A DNA stretch of 64,000 bases from Nitrospira sp. CR1.2 (GCA_014055495.1 WIAG01000011.1:25127-89126), one strand, 5' to 3'; shown: positions 18,896 through 28,073, counted from the stretch's first letter. Notes: generated by a model not told the origin, from the sequence alone. Numbers and translations are program-made.

Positions 18896-20338
18896 ATGGC
18901 TCCTGATCCACAATTACCACAGCCGATTGACGCCGCGTCCAGGGGACGCCGTGCCGCCATGAAGGCACTCATGGCAATCGAGAAGGCCGAACAGATGAGC
19001 GAAGAGCTCTTCGATCAGGTCTCGTCTGCCGCCTCGTTGGACCAGCGGGATCGGGCTTTCATGGTCGAGCTCACGCGTGGGGTATTGCGATATCGGGCGA
19101 CGCTTGATTGGCGGCTGGGCCTCGTGGCGGATCGGCGGATCGCGAAACTGCCCATCCTCGTCCAGACAGCTCTCCGGTTAGGCGCGTACCAACTGCTGTA
19201 TCTGGATCGAGTCCCGGATTCGGCTGCCGTCAATGAATCGGTGCGTTTGATCAAGCAACAGAGTCGCCGTCTCGGGCGAGACTGGAGCGGCTTCGTGAAC
19301 GCCGTGCTCAGGGCTCTACTGCGATCGCCTGAACCGGCCTGGCCGGATGTGGCGCAGGACCCGGTGACGTCCTTCAGCGTGCGGTATTCCTGTCCGGTCT
19401 GGTTGGTCGAGCGATGGTGTCGTGATTGGGGCGTCGAACGGGCCGAGGTTTTGTGCCGTGCCACGGTGGAGATGCCTCCGCTGACGCTTCGAGTGAATCG
19501 GCTCCGAACCTCGCGCGGCGCACTGCTGGCGGAACTGGCTGCGGCCGACGTAGACGCCGGCCCGACGTCGATCAGTGAGGTAGGCATTCAGCTGGCTCGC
19601 GCTATTTCGGTCGCAGATCTTCCGGGATATGCGGCGGGACATTTTTATGTCGAAGATGAGGCGGGCCAACTCATTCCGTTGCTCCTGGACGTCCAACCGG
19701 GACAGCGGGTGCTCGACGCTTGTGCGGCGCCGGGAGGGAAAACGACGCACGTGGCGGCGTTAATGGACAATCGGGGTACTATCGTCGCCGTCGATCGGTC
19801 TGCCGTACGGCTGGATCTGGTGATGCAGAACTGCCGGCGCCTCGGGGTGAACATCGTCACGCCTCTCGTGGGTGACATGCGTGCGCTGATTCAGGAAGAG
19901 GCGGCATCGGGGGCAGGGGGGTCGACCGGTGCGGCGCGCGCATCGGTGTCGTTGAGAGCGTTCGATCGCATTCTCCTCGACGCACCCTGCAGCGGGTTGG
20001 GAGTGTTACGCCGTCATTCCGACGGCAAGTGGCACAAAACGCCGGAGATCATTGCGCACCATCGAGTGGCGCAGATGGACTTGCTTGCGGAGACGAGTCG
20101 TCTCTTGCGGCCCGGCGGGGTGTTGGTCTATAGTACCTGCTCGATCGAGCCGGAAGAAACCGAATCGATCATCGACGAGTTTTGTCAGTCTCATCGCGAG
20201 TTTCAGCGTGAGTCGGCCGCGCCTTGGTTGCCCCCAGCCGGTCTGCCGTTCGTGACCCCTCGAGGGGATCTCTCTACGATGGCGAACATGAACAAGATGG
20301 ATGCGTTTTTTGCCGCTCGCGTGCGGAGGAGCGAATGA
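18896..20338 (+). CDS. rsmB: 16S rRNA (cytosine-967-C5) methyltransferase
   Basis: SAM-dependent m5C methyltransferase of 16S rRNA, 480 residues. The N-terminal NusB-like helical domain (residues 15-150) precedes the methyltransferase core with SAM motif LDACAAPGGKTTHVA, motif IV DAPCSGLGVLRRH and the catalytic Cys in YSTCSIEPEET. The fmt-rsmB neighbourhood is common in bacteria. Its TGA overlaps the ATGATGATG start cluster of rpe. A short Gly/Ala-rich insert lies near residue 340. Confidence 0.95.
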   Translation: MAPDPQLPQPIDAASRGRRAAMKALMAIEKAEQMSEELFDQVSSAASLDQRDRAFMVELTRGVLRYRATLDWRLGLVADRRIAKLPILVQTALRLGAYQLLYLDRVPDSAAVNESVRLIKQQSRRLGRDWSGFVNAVLRALLRSPEPAWPDVAQDPVTSFSVRYSCPVWLVERWCRDWGVERAEVLCRATVEMPPLTLRVNRLRTSRGALLAELAAADVDAGPTSISEVGIQLARAISVADLPGYAAGHFYVEDEAGQLIPLLLDVQPGQRVLDACAAPGGKTTHVAALMDNRGTIVAVDRSAVRLDLVMQNCRRLGVNIVTPLVGDMRALIQEEAASGAGGSTGAARASVSLRAFDRILLDAPCSGLGVLRRHSDGKWHKTPEIIAHHRVAQMDLLAETSRLLRPGGVLVYSTCSIEPEETESIIDEFCQSHREFQRESAAPWLPPAGLPFVTPRGDLSTMANMNKMDAFFAARVRRSE

Positions 20339-21039
20339 TGATGGGGCGGACCGTACGTATTGCCCCCTCTATACTGTCGGCTGACTTTGCCCGTCTGGCC
20401 GAAGAGGTCTCGCGAGTGGAGGCGGCGGGCGCCGACTGGTTGCACATCGATGTGATGGATGGCCACTTTGTTCCCAACCTCACCGTCGGGCCGCCGATCG
20501 TGGACGCGCTGCGGAAGGTGACGACGCTCCCGCTAGATGTCCATCTCATGATGACGAATCCGGATGCGTTCATCGTGGAATTTGCCGAAGCGGGAGCGGA
20601 TTATCTCACGGTGCATGTGGAGACCTGTCCTCACCTGCATCGGACGGTTCAGTCGATCAAGGAGCGAGGTGTGAAGGCTGGCGTCACGTTAAACCCCGCC
20701 ACGCCGGCTGTAACCCTGTCGGAAATCGTGCGTGATGCCGATCTGATCCTCATCATGTCTGTGAATCCGGGATTCGGCGGACAAAAATTTATTCCCTCGT
20801 CGCTCCAAAAGATTGCCGAGGTTCGTGGGTTGATCGACCGCACGCGCAGCCATGCGCTTTTGGAGGTCGATGGCGGGGTGAAGCCGGACAATGCAGATGC
20901 GATTCTTGCGGCAGGTGCGGACGTGTTGGTGGCGGGATCCGCTGTATTTTCCGGTGATGACTATGCTGCCGCCATTACCGCGTTGCGGGCCGGGCATGCA
21001 CCTGCTGCTCGAACGGCGAGAATTGCCGCTACCCGATGA
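20338..21039 (+). CDS. rpe: Ribulose-phosphate 3-epimerase
   Basis: Interconverts ribulose-5-P and xylulose-5-P in the pentose phosphate/Calvin pathways. A TIM-barrel of about 233 residues with SILSADFARLAEE, HIDVMDGHFVPNLT, the metal-site His in VHLMMTNPD and NPGFGGQKFI. Three tandem ATG codons occur at 20335, 20338 and 20341; GGAGGA at 20325-20330 gives best spacing to 20338. Its end overlaps the pheS start (ATGA), implying translational coupling. Confidence 0.96.
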   Translation: MMGRTVRIAPSILSADFARLAEEVSRVEAAGADWLHIDVMDGHFVPNLTVGPPIVDALRKVTTLPLDVHLMMTNPDAFIVEFAEAGADYLTVHVETCPHLHRTVQSIKERGVKAGVTLNPATPAVTLSEIVRDADLILIMSVNPGFGGQKFIPSSLQKIAEVRGLIDRTRSHALLEVDGGVKPDNADAILAAGADVLVAGSAVFSGDDYAAAITALRAGHAPAARTARIAATR

Positions 21040-22613
21040 GCGAAGAGGGCCAGACCGCACCCCCATTCATGGATAACCTTCATCCCCTCGAAAGCAAAGT
21101 GCTGCTGGCGTTAGTCCCGCCGCAGAGTGCCCCTCCGACACTTGATCAGCTTGCCTCGTCCACCGGGTTAGAGCCGTCGCAGTTGAGTATGGCTGTGGAA
21201 TGGCTCTTGGCCAAATCCCTGATTGCCGTGCACGCTGAAACGACGGCATACATTGCCTCGCTGACAGCGACCGGGGAAGTGTTTTTCGACCAGGCTGCGC
21301 CGATCGAACGTGTGCTCTCGGCGGCTCGGGAGGCCGGGCAGACTGGGAGGCGGCTGACGATTCAGGATATTCAGTCAAAGGAACAACTCGAACCCTCCGA
21401 TGTGAGCAAGGCCGTTGGGACCCTCAAGAAAGAAGGGGCGATTCTCATCGTGCAGGGCGGCTGTATTGAAAGCACCGGCCGCAACAGTGCCACGGCCGAA
21501 GCCATGCGGGCGTTATTGCAAGCATTACGGGACGGGCAACGGGACTTGGAGACGTTCGCCGAGCCACTCCGATCCGTGCTCCAGCAGCATGCAGTGAAGA
21601 GGGGGAATGCCCGGGAGCCTTTCCGTGTGGACGAACGGGTGACGCGGTCGTTCGTGTTGACGGATGCCGGCCGGAATGTCGCGGAGCGGTTGTCGCGCGA
21701 CGGTGTGGCGGAGGAAGTCTCTCAGTTGACGCCGGAACTTCTCAAAGAGGGGGCGTGGAGGACGAAGCAGTTCCGGAAGTACACCATCAGTTTGCGGGCT
21801 CCGCGCATTGCGGCAGGGAAACGACATCCCTATCGTGAGTTTCTCGATCTCGTCAAACTCAAGCTGGTCAGCATGGGGTTCCAGGAGATGCGGGGTACGC
21901 TCGTGGAGACCGAGTTCTGGAATATGGACGCGCTCTTCATGCCGCAATTCCACCCGGCTCGCGACATTCACGACGTGTACTTCGTGAAGAATCCCACCCA
22001 TGCCCGTGCTATCGCCGAGCCATATCTGACAAATGTCACGCAGGTCCACGAGAAAGGAACGGGGGCGAGCTCTACCGGCTGGAGGTATCAGTTTGATGTG
22101 GAACGAGCCAAGCGCTTAGTGCTCCGCAGTCAGGGGACCGCTGTTTCGGCGCGCCGGCTGGCGGCGAATCCTTCCGTGCCCGGGAAATATTTTTCCATTG
22201 CACGCTGCTTCCGCTATGACCAGGTCGACGCCACCCACGCCACGGACTTTTTTCAGGTGGAAGGGATCGTCTTGGGGGCGGATATCAACTTTCGCACACT
22301 GTTAGGCCTGCTCAACCTGTTCGCGCGAGAAGTGGCCCAGGCCAAGGAAGTGAAATTTCTCCCGGCCTATTTCCCGTTCACCGAACCATCGGTCGAGATG
22401 CACGTGCGTCACCCGAAGCTCGGCTGGATGGAGCTGGGCGGTGCAGGATTGTTTCGTCCCGAGGTTACGACGCCGCTGGGCGTGTCGGTCCCGGTGATTG
22501 CCTGGGGGCTCGGGTTGGATCGGATGGCGATGGTGGCGCTGGGGATTCACGATATTCGCGATTTGTTCTCGGCGGACCTGGAGTTCATTCGCACCATGAG
22601 AGGAAGTTTTTAG
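21036..22613 (+). CDS. pheS: Phenylalanyl-tRNA synthetase alpha chain, archaeal/eukaryotic type
   Basis: Catalytic subunit charging tRNA-Phe. At 525 residues it is far longer than a bacterial PheS (about 330-350). It begins with winged-helix-like modules (residues 10-220) as in archaeal and cytosolic eukaryotic enzymes. The core reads GKRHPYREFLDLVKLKL, TEFWNMDALFMPQFHPARD, KYFSIARCFRYD, WMELGGAGLFRPEV and WGLGLDRMAM, all archaeal/eukaryal signatures. ATG 21036 overlaps the rpe stop. It is followed after 9 bp by a short-type pheT. Horizontal acquisition is likely (inference). Confidence 0.93.
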   Translation: MSEEGQTAPPFMDNLHPLESKVLLALVPPQSAPPTLDQLASSTGLEPSQLSMAVEWLLAKSLIAVHAETTAYIASLTATGEVFFDQAAPIERVLSAAREAGQTGRRLTIQDIQSKEQLEPSDVSKAVGTLKKEGAILIVQGGCIESTGRNSATAEAMRALLQALRDGQRDLETFAEPLRSVLQQHAVKRGNAREPFRVDERVTRSFVLTDAGRNVAERLSRDGVAEEVSQLTPELLKEGAWRTKQFRKYTISLRAPRIAAGKRHPYREFLDLVKLKLVSMGFQEMRGTLVETEFWNMDALFMPQFHPARDIHDVYFVKNPTHARAIAEPYLTNVTQVHEKGTGASSTGWRYQFDVERAKRLVLRSQGTAVSARRLAANPSVPGKYFSIARCFRYDQVDATHATDFFQVEGIVLGADINFRTLLGLLNLFAREVAQAKEVKFLPAYFPFTEPSVEMHVRHPKLGWMELGGAGLFRPEVTTPLGVSVPVIAWGLGLDRMAMVALGIHDIRDLFSADLEFIRTMRGSF

Positions 22614-22622
22614 GACGACAGT

Positions 22623-24341
22623 ATGCCCACCATTTCCCTACAACGAGACGATCTCGAAGCCCTCATCGCAGGACCTGACGGAACGCCGGTGCGCATTCCC
22701 CTTGATCAGCTGGAGCAGTCGCTGATGTTGGTGAAGGGCGAGTTGAAGGGACACAACGCCGAGACCGGCGAGTTGCGGATCGAACTGCAAGACAGCAACC
22801 GGCCCGATTTGTGGTGTTGCGAAGGCATCGCCCGGCAGATCCGTATCAAGCAGCGGGGCGCCGCTATCTCCTATCCCTTCTTCAAGAAACAGAAGCGCGT
22901 CGCGGGGAAGCTGGTCGTGGCGCCGGGGTTGGATCGGATTCGTCCCTATGTGGCGGCCTGCACGGCAATCGGATATCGGGTCACGGCTTCCGGGCTCACC
23001 CAGTTAATCCAGACACAGGAAAAGCTGGCCGATATTTTCGGGCGCAAGCGGCGGACGGTCTCTATCGGCCTGTATCGTTTGGCTCCCATCGTCTTTCCCG
23101 TGTCGTACGACTTGGTGAGGCCTGATGAGGTGCGCTTCACGCCGTTGGGGATGGAAACGGTGATGACCCTGAGCGAAATCCTCATGGTCCACCCGAAGGG
23201 CGTAGAGTATGGCGGGATCCTGAGTGGCCATGATCAGCTTCCCGTGTTGCGCGATGCGAAGGGGCAGGTGCTCTCGTTCCCGCCTATCATCAACAGCCGG
23301 GAAATCGGCGAGGTGCAGGTCGGCGATCACGAGTTGTTCGTCGAAGTGACCGGAACCGATTTGCACATGGTGGCGCTGACGCTGAATATTTTTGCGGCCA
23401 ACCTTGCCGATCGAGGGGCGGTGATCACCCCGGTGGAGATTCAATCTCCTGCAAAAACCGCATTCGGACGACGCTGGAACACGCCGGTGGATTTCGGTGC
23501 GCCGCGGACGATTCCGCTCAAGGCCATTGAAGGGGCGCTGGGTGAGGCCTTGGGCAGTAAGGAAGTCACCACGGCGCTCAAGTCTTATGGCTACACAGTC
23601 AAATCAGCCGGCCCCAAAGTAGCCGTGCAATTGCCCCCGTACCGGAACGATCTGTTGCACACGGTGGATGTAGTGGAGGATGTTGCGATCAGTCAAGGGT
23701 ATGCCAGGTTTGCGCCGGTCATGCCGTCGCAGTTCACCGTCGGCGGGCTGTCGCGATTGGAACAAATGGCCGACCGGGTTCGTCATCTCATGGTGGGGAT
23801 GGAGTTTCAGGAAATTATTTCCAACATCATGGGATCTCACCAGGACTTTTGTGCCAAAATGCGGGTGGACGGCACCGAGTGGGCGAAGGTGGTGGAAGTC
23901 GACAATGTGATGTCCCTCAGTTATTCCTGCCTGCGTCAGTGGATCACGCCGTCGTTGTTGCAGGTGGAAACGAATTCAAGCCGTGCGTTTTATCCGCATC
24001 GCATGTTCGAAGTCGGGGAGGTGGCGATTCCGGATGTGAGTGCTGATATCGGCTCACGAACCGTGACGAAGCTGGGCGCTGTGATCGCGCACGCCGGCGC
24101 ACACTTCTCTGAGATTCACTCGTGTCTGGATCTGCTGCTGTACTACCTGGATCGACCCTTTACCCTGGAATCCGTACCCCATCCGTCGTTTCTCGAGGGA
24201 CGGGCCGGAGCCATCGTTGTCGGCGGACGGGTGATCGGGTTGCTGGGCGAATTGCATCCAGAGGTGCTGGAGCAGTGGCAGATCGGCGTACCGGCCGTTG
24301 CGCTGGAGCTGGAGGTCGACCGTTTGTTTGATGAAGGATGA
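22623..24341 (+). CDS. pheT: Phenylalanyl-tRNA synthetase beta chain, archaeal/eukaryotic type
   Basis: Structural and editing subunit. At 572 residues it lacks the EMAP-like OB tRNA-binding and C-terminal anticodon-binding domains of bacterial PheT (about 800 residues), matching archaeal and spirochaete forms. Signatures include DSNRPDLWCCEGIARQI, PYVAACTAIGY, GRKRRTVSIGLYRL, LSFPPIINS, VEVTGTDLHMV and the B5-like region near YRNDLLHTVDVVEDVAI. It pairs with the archaeal-type pheS. Its 3' end converges on rplT, 52 bp away. Confidence 0.93.
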   Translation: MPTISLQRDDLEALIAGPDGTPVRIPLDQLEQSLMLVKGELKGHNAETGELRIELQDSNRPDLWCCEGIARQIRIKQRGAAISYPFFKKQKRVAGKLVVAPGLDRIRPYVAACTAIGYRVTASGLTQLIQTQEKLADIFGRKRRTVSIGLYRLAPIVFPVSYDLVRPDEVRFTPLGMETVMTLSEILMVHPKGVEYGGILSGHDQLPVLRDAKGQVLSFPPIINSREIGEVQVGDHELFVEVTGTDLHMVALTLNIFAANLADRGAVITPVEIQSPAKTAFGRRWNTPVDFGAPRTIPLKAIEGALGEALGSKEVTTALKSYGYTVKSAGPKVAVQLPPYRNDLLHTVDVVEDVAISQGYARFAPVMPSQFTVGGLSRLEQMADRVRHLMVGMEFQEIISNIMGSHQDFCAKMRVDGTEWAKVVEVDNVMSLSYSCLRQWITPSLLQVETNSSRAFYPHRMFEVGEVAIPDVSADIGSRTVTKLGAVIAHAGAHFSEIHSCLDLLLYYLDRPFTLESVPHPSFLEGRAGAIVVGGRVIGLLGELHPEVLEQWQIGVPAVALELEVDRLFDEG

Positions 24342-24373
24342 CGGGGAAGTCGCTCGATGAGGACCTCCCCGTC
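24340..24373. terminator. Inverted repeat between convergent pheT and rplT
   Basis: GACGGGGA (24340-24347) and TCCCCGTC (24366-24373) form a perfect 8-bp stem with an 18-nt loop in the 52-bp gap between two convergent operons. No strong T-run follows on either strand, so a bidirectional terminator is plausible but not proven. Confidence 0.45.
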
Positions 24374-24393
24374 ACGCGACTGATGTGGCTTGG

Positions 24394-24762
24394 TTAGCTC
24401 GCGGCGGTCGCGAGCTGTTGCTTGGCCACCCCGACGAGTTTCTCGAATCCCGCCATATCCCGGATCGCCATATCGGACAGCACCTTCCGATCCAGCAGGA
24501 TATTCGCCTTCTTGAGGGCATTCATGAACCGGCTGTAGGCGATGCCGTGCATACGGGTCGCCGCGCTGATGCGCGCAATCCACAGTTGGCGAAAGTCGCG
24601 TTTCCGCTGCTTTCGCCCGGAGTAGGCGTACGCCTGGCCTTTGTCGACAGACTCGGTTGCACTTCGGAACAAGCGGCTCTTCGCGCCGTACTGGCCTTTC
24701 GCCAGTTTCAGGCGCTTTTTTCGCCGCTGTCGGGTTTTCGGACCACCTTTTGTACGAGGCAT
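24394..24762 (-). CDS. rplT: 50S ribosomal protein L20
   Basis: Binds 23S rRNA and is essential in early 50S assembly. It has 122 residues, strongly basic at the N-terminus (KTRQRRKKRLKLAKG), followed by the highly conserved RDFRQLWIARISAA and YSRFMNALKKANI. It is the last gene of thrS-infC-rpmI-rplT. In many bacteria pheST would follow on the same strand; here they face it from the other side. Confidence 0.98.
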   Translation of the reverse strand: MPRTKGGPKTRQRRKKRLKLAKGQYGAKSRLFRSATESVDKGQAYAYSGRKQRKRDFRQLWIARISAATRMHGIAYSRFMNALKKANILLDRKVLSDMAIRDMAGFEKLVGVAKQQLATAAS

Positions 24763-24805
24763 GGGGAACGACTCCTTTCAGATCCTGTTCACGGCACCAT
24801 CATCG

Positions 24806-25003
24806 TTACTGCGGAAGCAACTTATTCAGCGCGGGCGTCGACGCAGAGGAGACTTCCGTAACCCCCTTCAGGTTCCGCTTGCGATCACGCGGCTTGCCGG
24901 TCAGCAAATGCCGGCTACCGGCCTTTCGACGAACCAGCTTGCCGGTTCCTGTGCGTCGGAACCGCTTCTTCGCGCCGCTGTGAGTTTTCATCTTCGTCTT
25001 CAT
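24806..25003 (-). CDS. rpmI: 50S ribosomal protein L35
   Basis: A 65-residue basic ribosomal protein with the typical start MKTKMKTHSGAKKRFRRTGTGK and AGSRHLLTGKPRDRKRNLKG. It lies between infC (33 bp) and rplT (43 bp) in the conserved operon order. No anomalies. Confidence 0.98.
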   Translation of the reverse strand: MKTKMKTHSGAKKRFRRTGTGKLVRRKAGSRHLLTGKPRDRKRNLKGVTEVSSASTPALNKLLPQ

Positions 25004-25036
25004 GCTCGCATTCCTTCCTTGCGTACGTTATGCACG

Positions 25037-25543
25037 CTATTTGGGAGCCAGAATCATGATCAGGCTCCGCCCTTCCATCCTCGGCGCAAACTCAACGGTT
25101 CCCGCCTCTGAACATTGCTGAATGACGCTGGTCATCATGGTGCGGCCCATTTCCTGATTGGCCATTTCGCGACCGCGATAGGTGAGCGTCACTTTGGTCT
25201 TATTCCCGTCGGACAGGAACTCCTTGATCTGGCGGATCTTGATTTCGAGATCATGCTTGTCCGTACGGGGACGCAGTTTGATCTCTTTCACTTGCGTGGA
25301 CTTTTGATGCCGCCGACTTTGGTGATCCTTCTTGCTGAGCTCGAACTTGTACTTCCCATAGTCCATGATGCGGCAAACCGGCGGCTGGGAGGTCGGAGCT
25401 ACCTCGACAAGGTCGTATCCCCCCTCTTGTGCCTTGTTGTATGCCTCGACAGTCGGCAGTATGCCCAATTGCTCGCCGTCAGGACCGATCACTCGAACTT
25501 CCCGAATCCTGATTTCCCGGTTTACACGTAATTTAGGGACGAT
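25037..25543 (-). CDS. infC: Translation initiation factor IF-3, ATC start codon
   Basis: IF3 monitors start-codon fidelity on the 30S subunit. The full frame gives 168 residues beginning IVPKLRVNREIRIREV at ATC 25543-25541. The next in-frame accepted start, GTG 25492, would delete the conserved N-terminal strand. A TGA lies two codons before the ATC, so no upstream start is possible. GAGGTGA (25553-25547) is an excellent ribosome-binding site and also contains the thrS stop. Conserved features include GPDGEQLGI, PPVCRIMDYGKYKFE and KEIKLRP. IF3 genes classically use AUU, enabling autoregulation (established in E. coli). Confidence 0.93.
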   Translation of the reverse strand: MVPKLRVNREIRIREVRVIGPDGEQLGILPTVEAYNKAQEGGYDLVEVAPTSQPPVCRIMDYGKYKFELSKKDHQSRRHQKSTQVKEIKLRPRTDKHDLEIKIRQIKEFLSDGNKTKVTLTYRGREMANQEMGRTMMTSVIQQCSEAGTVEFAPRMEGRSLIMILAPK

Positions 25544-25546
25544 AGG

Positions 25547-27502
25547 TCACCTCGTTTGTGAGAGGGTTGGTGTGCCGCGTAATGTCTGATTCGTATCCGT
25601 GCGAAGGAGTTCCAGGAACTGTTCGATCGGCATGCTCCCATGGTTGGTGCCGCTCCGTCCGCGAACTGCCACCATGCCGCTTTGCACTTCCTTGTCCCCG
25701 ACCACCAGCATGTAGGGAATCTTGAGTTTTTCCGCTTCGCGGATTTTAAACCCGATCTTCTCGTTCCGGAGGTCCGCTTCGACTCTGAATCCGTGGCTTT
25801 TGAGGGTCGAGACGATCTTGGCGGCGAACTCCCGCTGATTGTCGGTGATCGTGAGTACCACCGCCTGTACGGGGGCCAGCCATGTCGGAAAGGCTCCGGC
25901 AAAGTGTTCGATCAGGATGCCGAAGAAACGTTCGATGGAACCCATCAATGCCCGGTGAATCATGATCGGCTGATGGTGCTTCCCATCCTCGCCGGTATAG
26001 GCCAGTTTGAAGCGTTCAGGATTATTAAAATCGACCTGCACTGTGGAACATTGCCAGGAACGACCGAGGACGTCCTTGATCTTGATGTCGATCTTGGGGC
26101 CATAGAACACGCCTTCGCCCGGATCGACCTGATAGGCCACGTTGCGACTCTTGAGCGCGGCCTCGAGCGCGTTTGTGGCGATGGCCCAATTTTCATCCGA
26201 GCCGACCGATTTCTCGGGACGCGTGGAGAGATAAATTTCGAATTCGTGAAAGCCGAAGGTGCCGAGCACGAAAAACGTGAAGTCGAGCACGCGGCTGACT
26301 TCATTTTCGATCTGATCCGGGCGACAGAAGAGGTGCGCGTCGTCTTGCGTGAACCCCCGGACTCTCAGGAGGCCGTGCAGCACGCCGGTCCGTTCATAGC
26401 GGTAGACGGTGCCCAATTCTCCGTATCGGATCGGCAAATCGCGATAGCTTCGTAAGTGCGATTTGTAGATCATGATATGGAAGGGGCAGTTCATCGGCTT
26501 GAGTTGATACTCGCTGCCCTCCAGCTTCATGGAGGCGAACATATTCTCGCGGTAGTAATCGACGTGCCCGCTCGTCTTCCAGAGATCCAGCCTGGCGACA
26601 TGGGGAGAATAGACCAGATCGTACCCGTCCTTGATGTGCTGTTCCCGCCAGAAGTTTTCGATGAGCAGGCGAATCAATGATCCCTTGGGATGCCAGAGCA
26701 CCAAGCCGGGGCCGATTTCGTCCTGAATGGTGATCAGGTCGAGCTCCTTGCCGAGCTTTCGATGGTCACGACGCTTGATTTCCTCAAGTTTTGCCAGATA
26801 CGCATCGAGTTCCTTCCTCGTGGGAAAGGACGTGCCGTAGATGCGCTGCAACATGGGGTTACGTTCGTCCCCACGCCAATAGGCCCCTCCGGTGGAGAGG
26901 AGCTTGAAGGCGCCGACATGGCCGGTGGTCGGAAGATGCGGCCCGCGGCAGAGGTCGACGAAGTCACCCTGGCGATAGAGGGAGATGGGTGAGCCATCGT
27001 CGAAGCTGTTAATCAATTCAACTTTGTACTGTTCGCCGCGATCCTGAAAGAACTTGATGGCGTCGTGTTTCGACAGTTCGCTGCGACTGACGGCCAGCCC
27101 TCGTTTGGTGATTTCCACGGCGCGGGCTTCGATCTTTTCCAGATCCTCAGGGGTGAAGGGTCGGTCGAATGCGAAGTCGTAGTAAAACCCGTCTTCGAGA
27201 GCAGGGCCGATCGTGAGTTGCGCTGTTGGAAACACTTCCTTCACGGCTTGCGCCATAATATGGGTGCTGCTGTGGCGATAGACTTCACGACCATCCGCCG
27301 ACTCGAAGGTCAGGAGTTCGACGGTGGCGTCTTGTTCCAGTGGATAGAATAAATCCACCGGCGTCCCGTTGACCTTGGCCGCCAGGATCTTCTGGTCGAG
27401 GCGTTTCCCGTCCGGCGTGACTGCATCCCGGACCGTACATCCTGCTGGTACTTGTTTTCGAGTTCCGTCAGGAAGGGTTATCTGAATAAACTGTGAGGTC
27501 AC
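25547..27502 (-). CDS. thrS: Threonyl-tRNA synthetase
   Basis: Class II synthetase of about 651 residues from GTG 27502 (VTSQFIQITLPDGT); the frame extends 27 residues further without family similarity. Domains in order: TGS (1-65), editing domain with HSSTHIMAQAV, catalytic core with motif 2 GTVYRYERTGVLHGL, zinc ligands Cys/His in MNCPFH and HRALMGSIERF, and a C-terminal anticodon-binding domain (PVQAVVLTITD). Its stop codon lies inside the infC ribosome-binding site, so the two are probably translationally coupled. Confidence 0.96.
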   Translation of the reverse strand: MTSQFIQITLPDGTRKQVPAGCTVRDAVTPDGKRLDQKILAAKVNGTPVDLFYPLEQDATVELLTFESADGREVYRHSSTHIMAQAVKEVFPTAQLTIGPALEDGFYYDFAFDRPFTPEDLEKIEARAVEITKRGLAVSRSELSKHDAIKFFQDRGEQYKVELINSFDDGSPISLYRQGDFVDLCRGPHLPTTGHVGAFKLLSTGGAYWRGDERNPMLQRIYGTSFPTRKELDAYLAKLEEIKRRDHRKLGKELDLITIQDEIGPGLVLWHPKGSLIRLLIENFWREQHIKDGYDLVYSPHVARLDLWKTSGHVDYYRENMFASMKLEGSEYQLKPMNCPFHIMIYKSHLRSYRDLPIRYGELGTVYRYERTGVLHGLLRVRGFTQDDAHLFCRPDQIENEVSRVLDFTFFVLGTFGFHEFEIYLSTRPEKSVGSDENWAIATNALEAALKSRNVAYQVDPGEGVFYGPKIDIKIKDVLGRSWQCSTVQVDFNNPERFKLAYTGEDGKHHQPIMIHRALMGSIERFFGILIEHFAGAFPTWLAPVQAVVLTITDNQREFAAKIVSTLKSHGFRVEADLRNEKIGFKIREAEKLKIPYMLVVGDKEVQSGMVAVRGRSGTNHGSMPIEQFLELLRTDTNQTLRGTPTLSQTR

Positions 27503-27590
27503 TCCGGTCAATCCTGCCCAAAAAATACAACGTGGTGCCGACCGCCCTGCTTTCGACAGTCGGATCACACACGCATTGCGCACACAATAA

Positions 27591-27665
27591 TGGTAGGCGC
27601 GGACGGTCTTGAACCGTCGACCTCTACCGTGTCAAGGTAGCGCTCTCCCCCTGAGCTACGCGCCT
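27591..27665 (-). tRNA. tRNA-Val (GAC)
   Basis: A 75-nt cloverleaf on the minus strand. The acceptor AGGCGCG pairs with CGCGCCT, followed by A and an encoded CCA. The anticodon stem CTACC/GGTAG encloses the loop TTGACAC, giving anticodon GAC (valine). The T arm contains GGTTCAAGACC. It lies 89 bp upstream of thrS on the same strand and could share its transcript. Confidence 0.96.
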
Positions 27666-27677
27666 ATCGAACGGCGA

Positions 27678-27706
27678 TGCTAATACAGCCTTGCTAAAGG
27701 TGTCAA
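27678..27706 (-). promoter_or_regulatory. Putative promoter of tRNA-Val
   Basis: On the minus strand TTGACA (27706-27701), 17-bp spacer, TTAGCA (27683-27678); TATTAG with a 15-bp spacer is the alternative. It lies 12 bp before the mature tRNA and resembles the initiator-tRNA promoter. Confidence 0.55.
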
Positions 27707-27800
27707 GGAAAGCCCTGGGGAAAACAGGCTTTTCTCAAGAGTGCAGGCCGGGAGCTGCCGTTTTCCGCCGTGCTAGTTACCCGCATTTGCCGGTCGCGAG

Positions 27801-28073
27801 TTATTTGACTGCTGCCTTGAGCTCCTTCCCGGCCGAAAACTTCGGAATCCGGGCAGCAGGGATTTTCAGGGATTCGCCGGTCCGCGGGTTGCGACCCATT
27901 CTGGCCTTCCGTTTGGAGATTGTAAAGGTGCCAAAATTGACCAACGTTACCCGCTTCCCCTTCTTGAGTGAGGTGGTGACGGCGCCGGTAAAGGCTTCGA
28001 GCGCCACTGTTGCGGCGACCTTGGTGATGCCCGCGCTGCTGGCCATTTTCGCGATCAATTCTTCCTTGGTCAT
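27801..28073 (-). CDS. hup: HU-family DNA-binding protein
   Basis: Nucleoid protein that bends DNA as a dimer. It has 90 residues: MTKEELIAKMASSAGITKVAATVALEAF helix pair, VTLVNFGTF, and the beta-arm motif GRNPRTGESLKIPA. The C-terminus FSAGKELKAAVK is typical HU. It is monocistronic, convergent with nothing. A second IHF/HU-type gene is at 52373. Confidence 0.96.
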   Translation of the reverse strand: MTKEELIAKMASSAGITKVAATVALEAFTGAVTTSLKKGKRVTLVNFGTFTISKRKARMGRNPRTGESLKIPAARIPKFSAGKELKAAVK

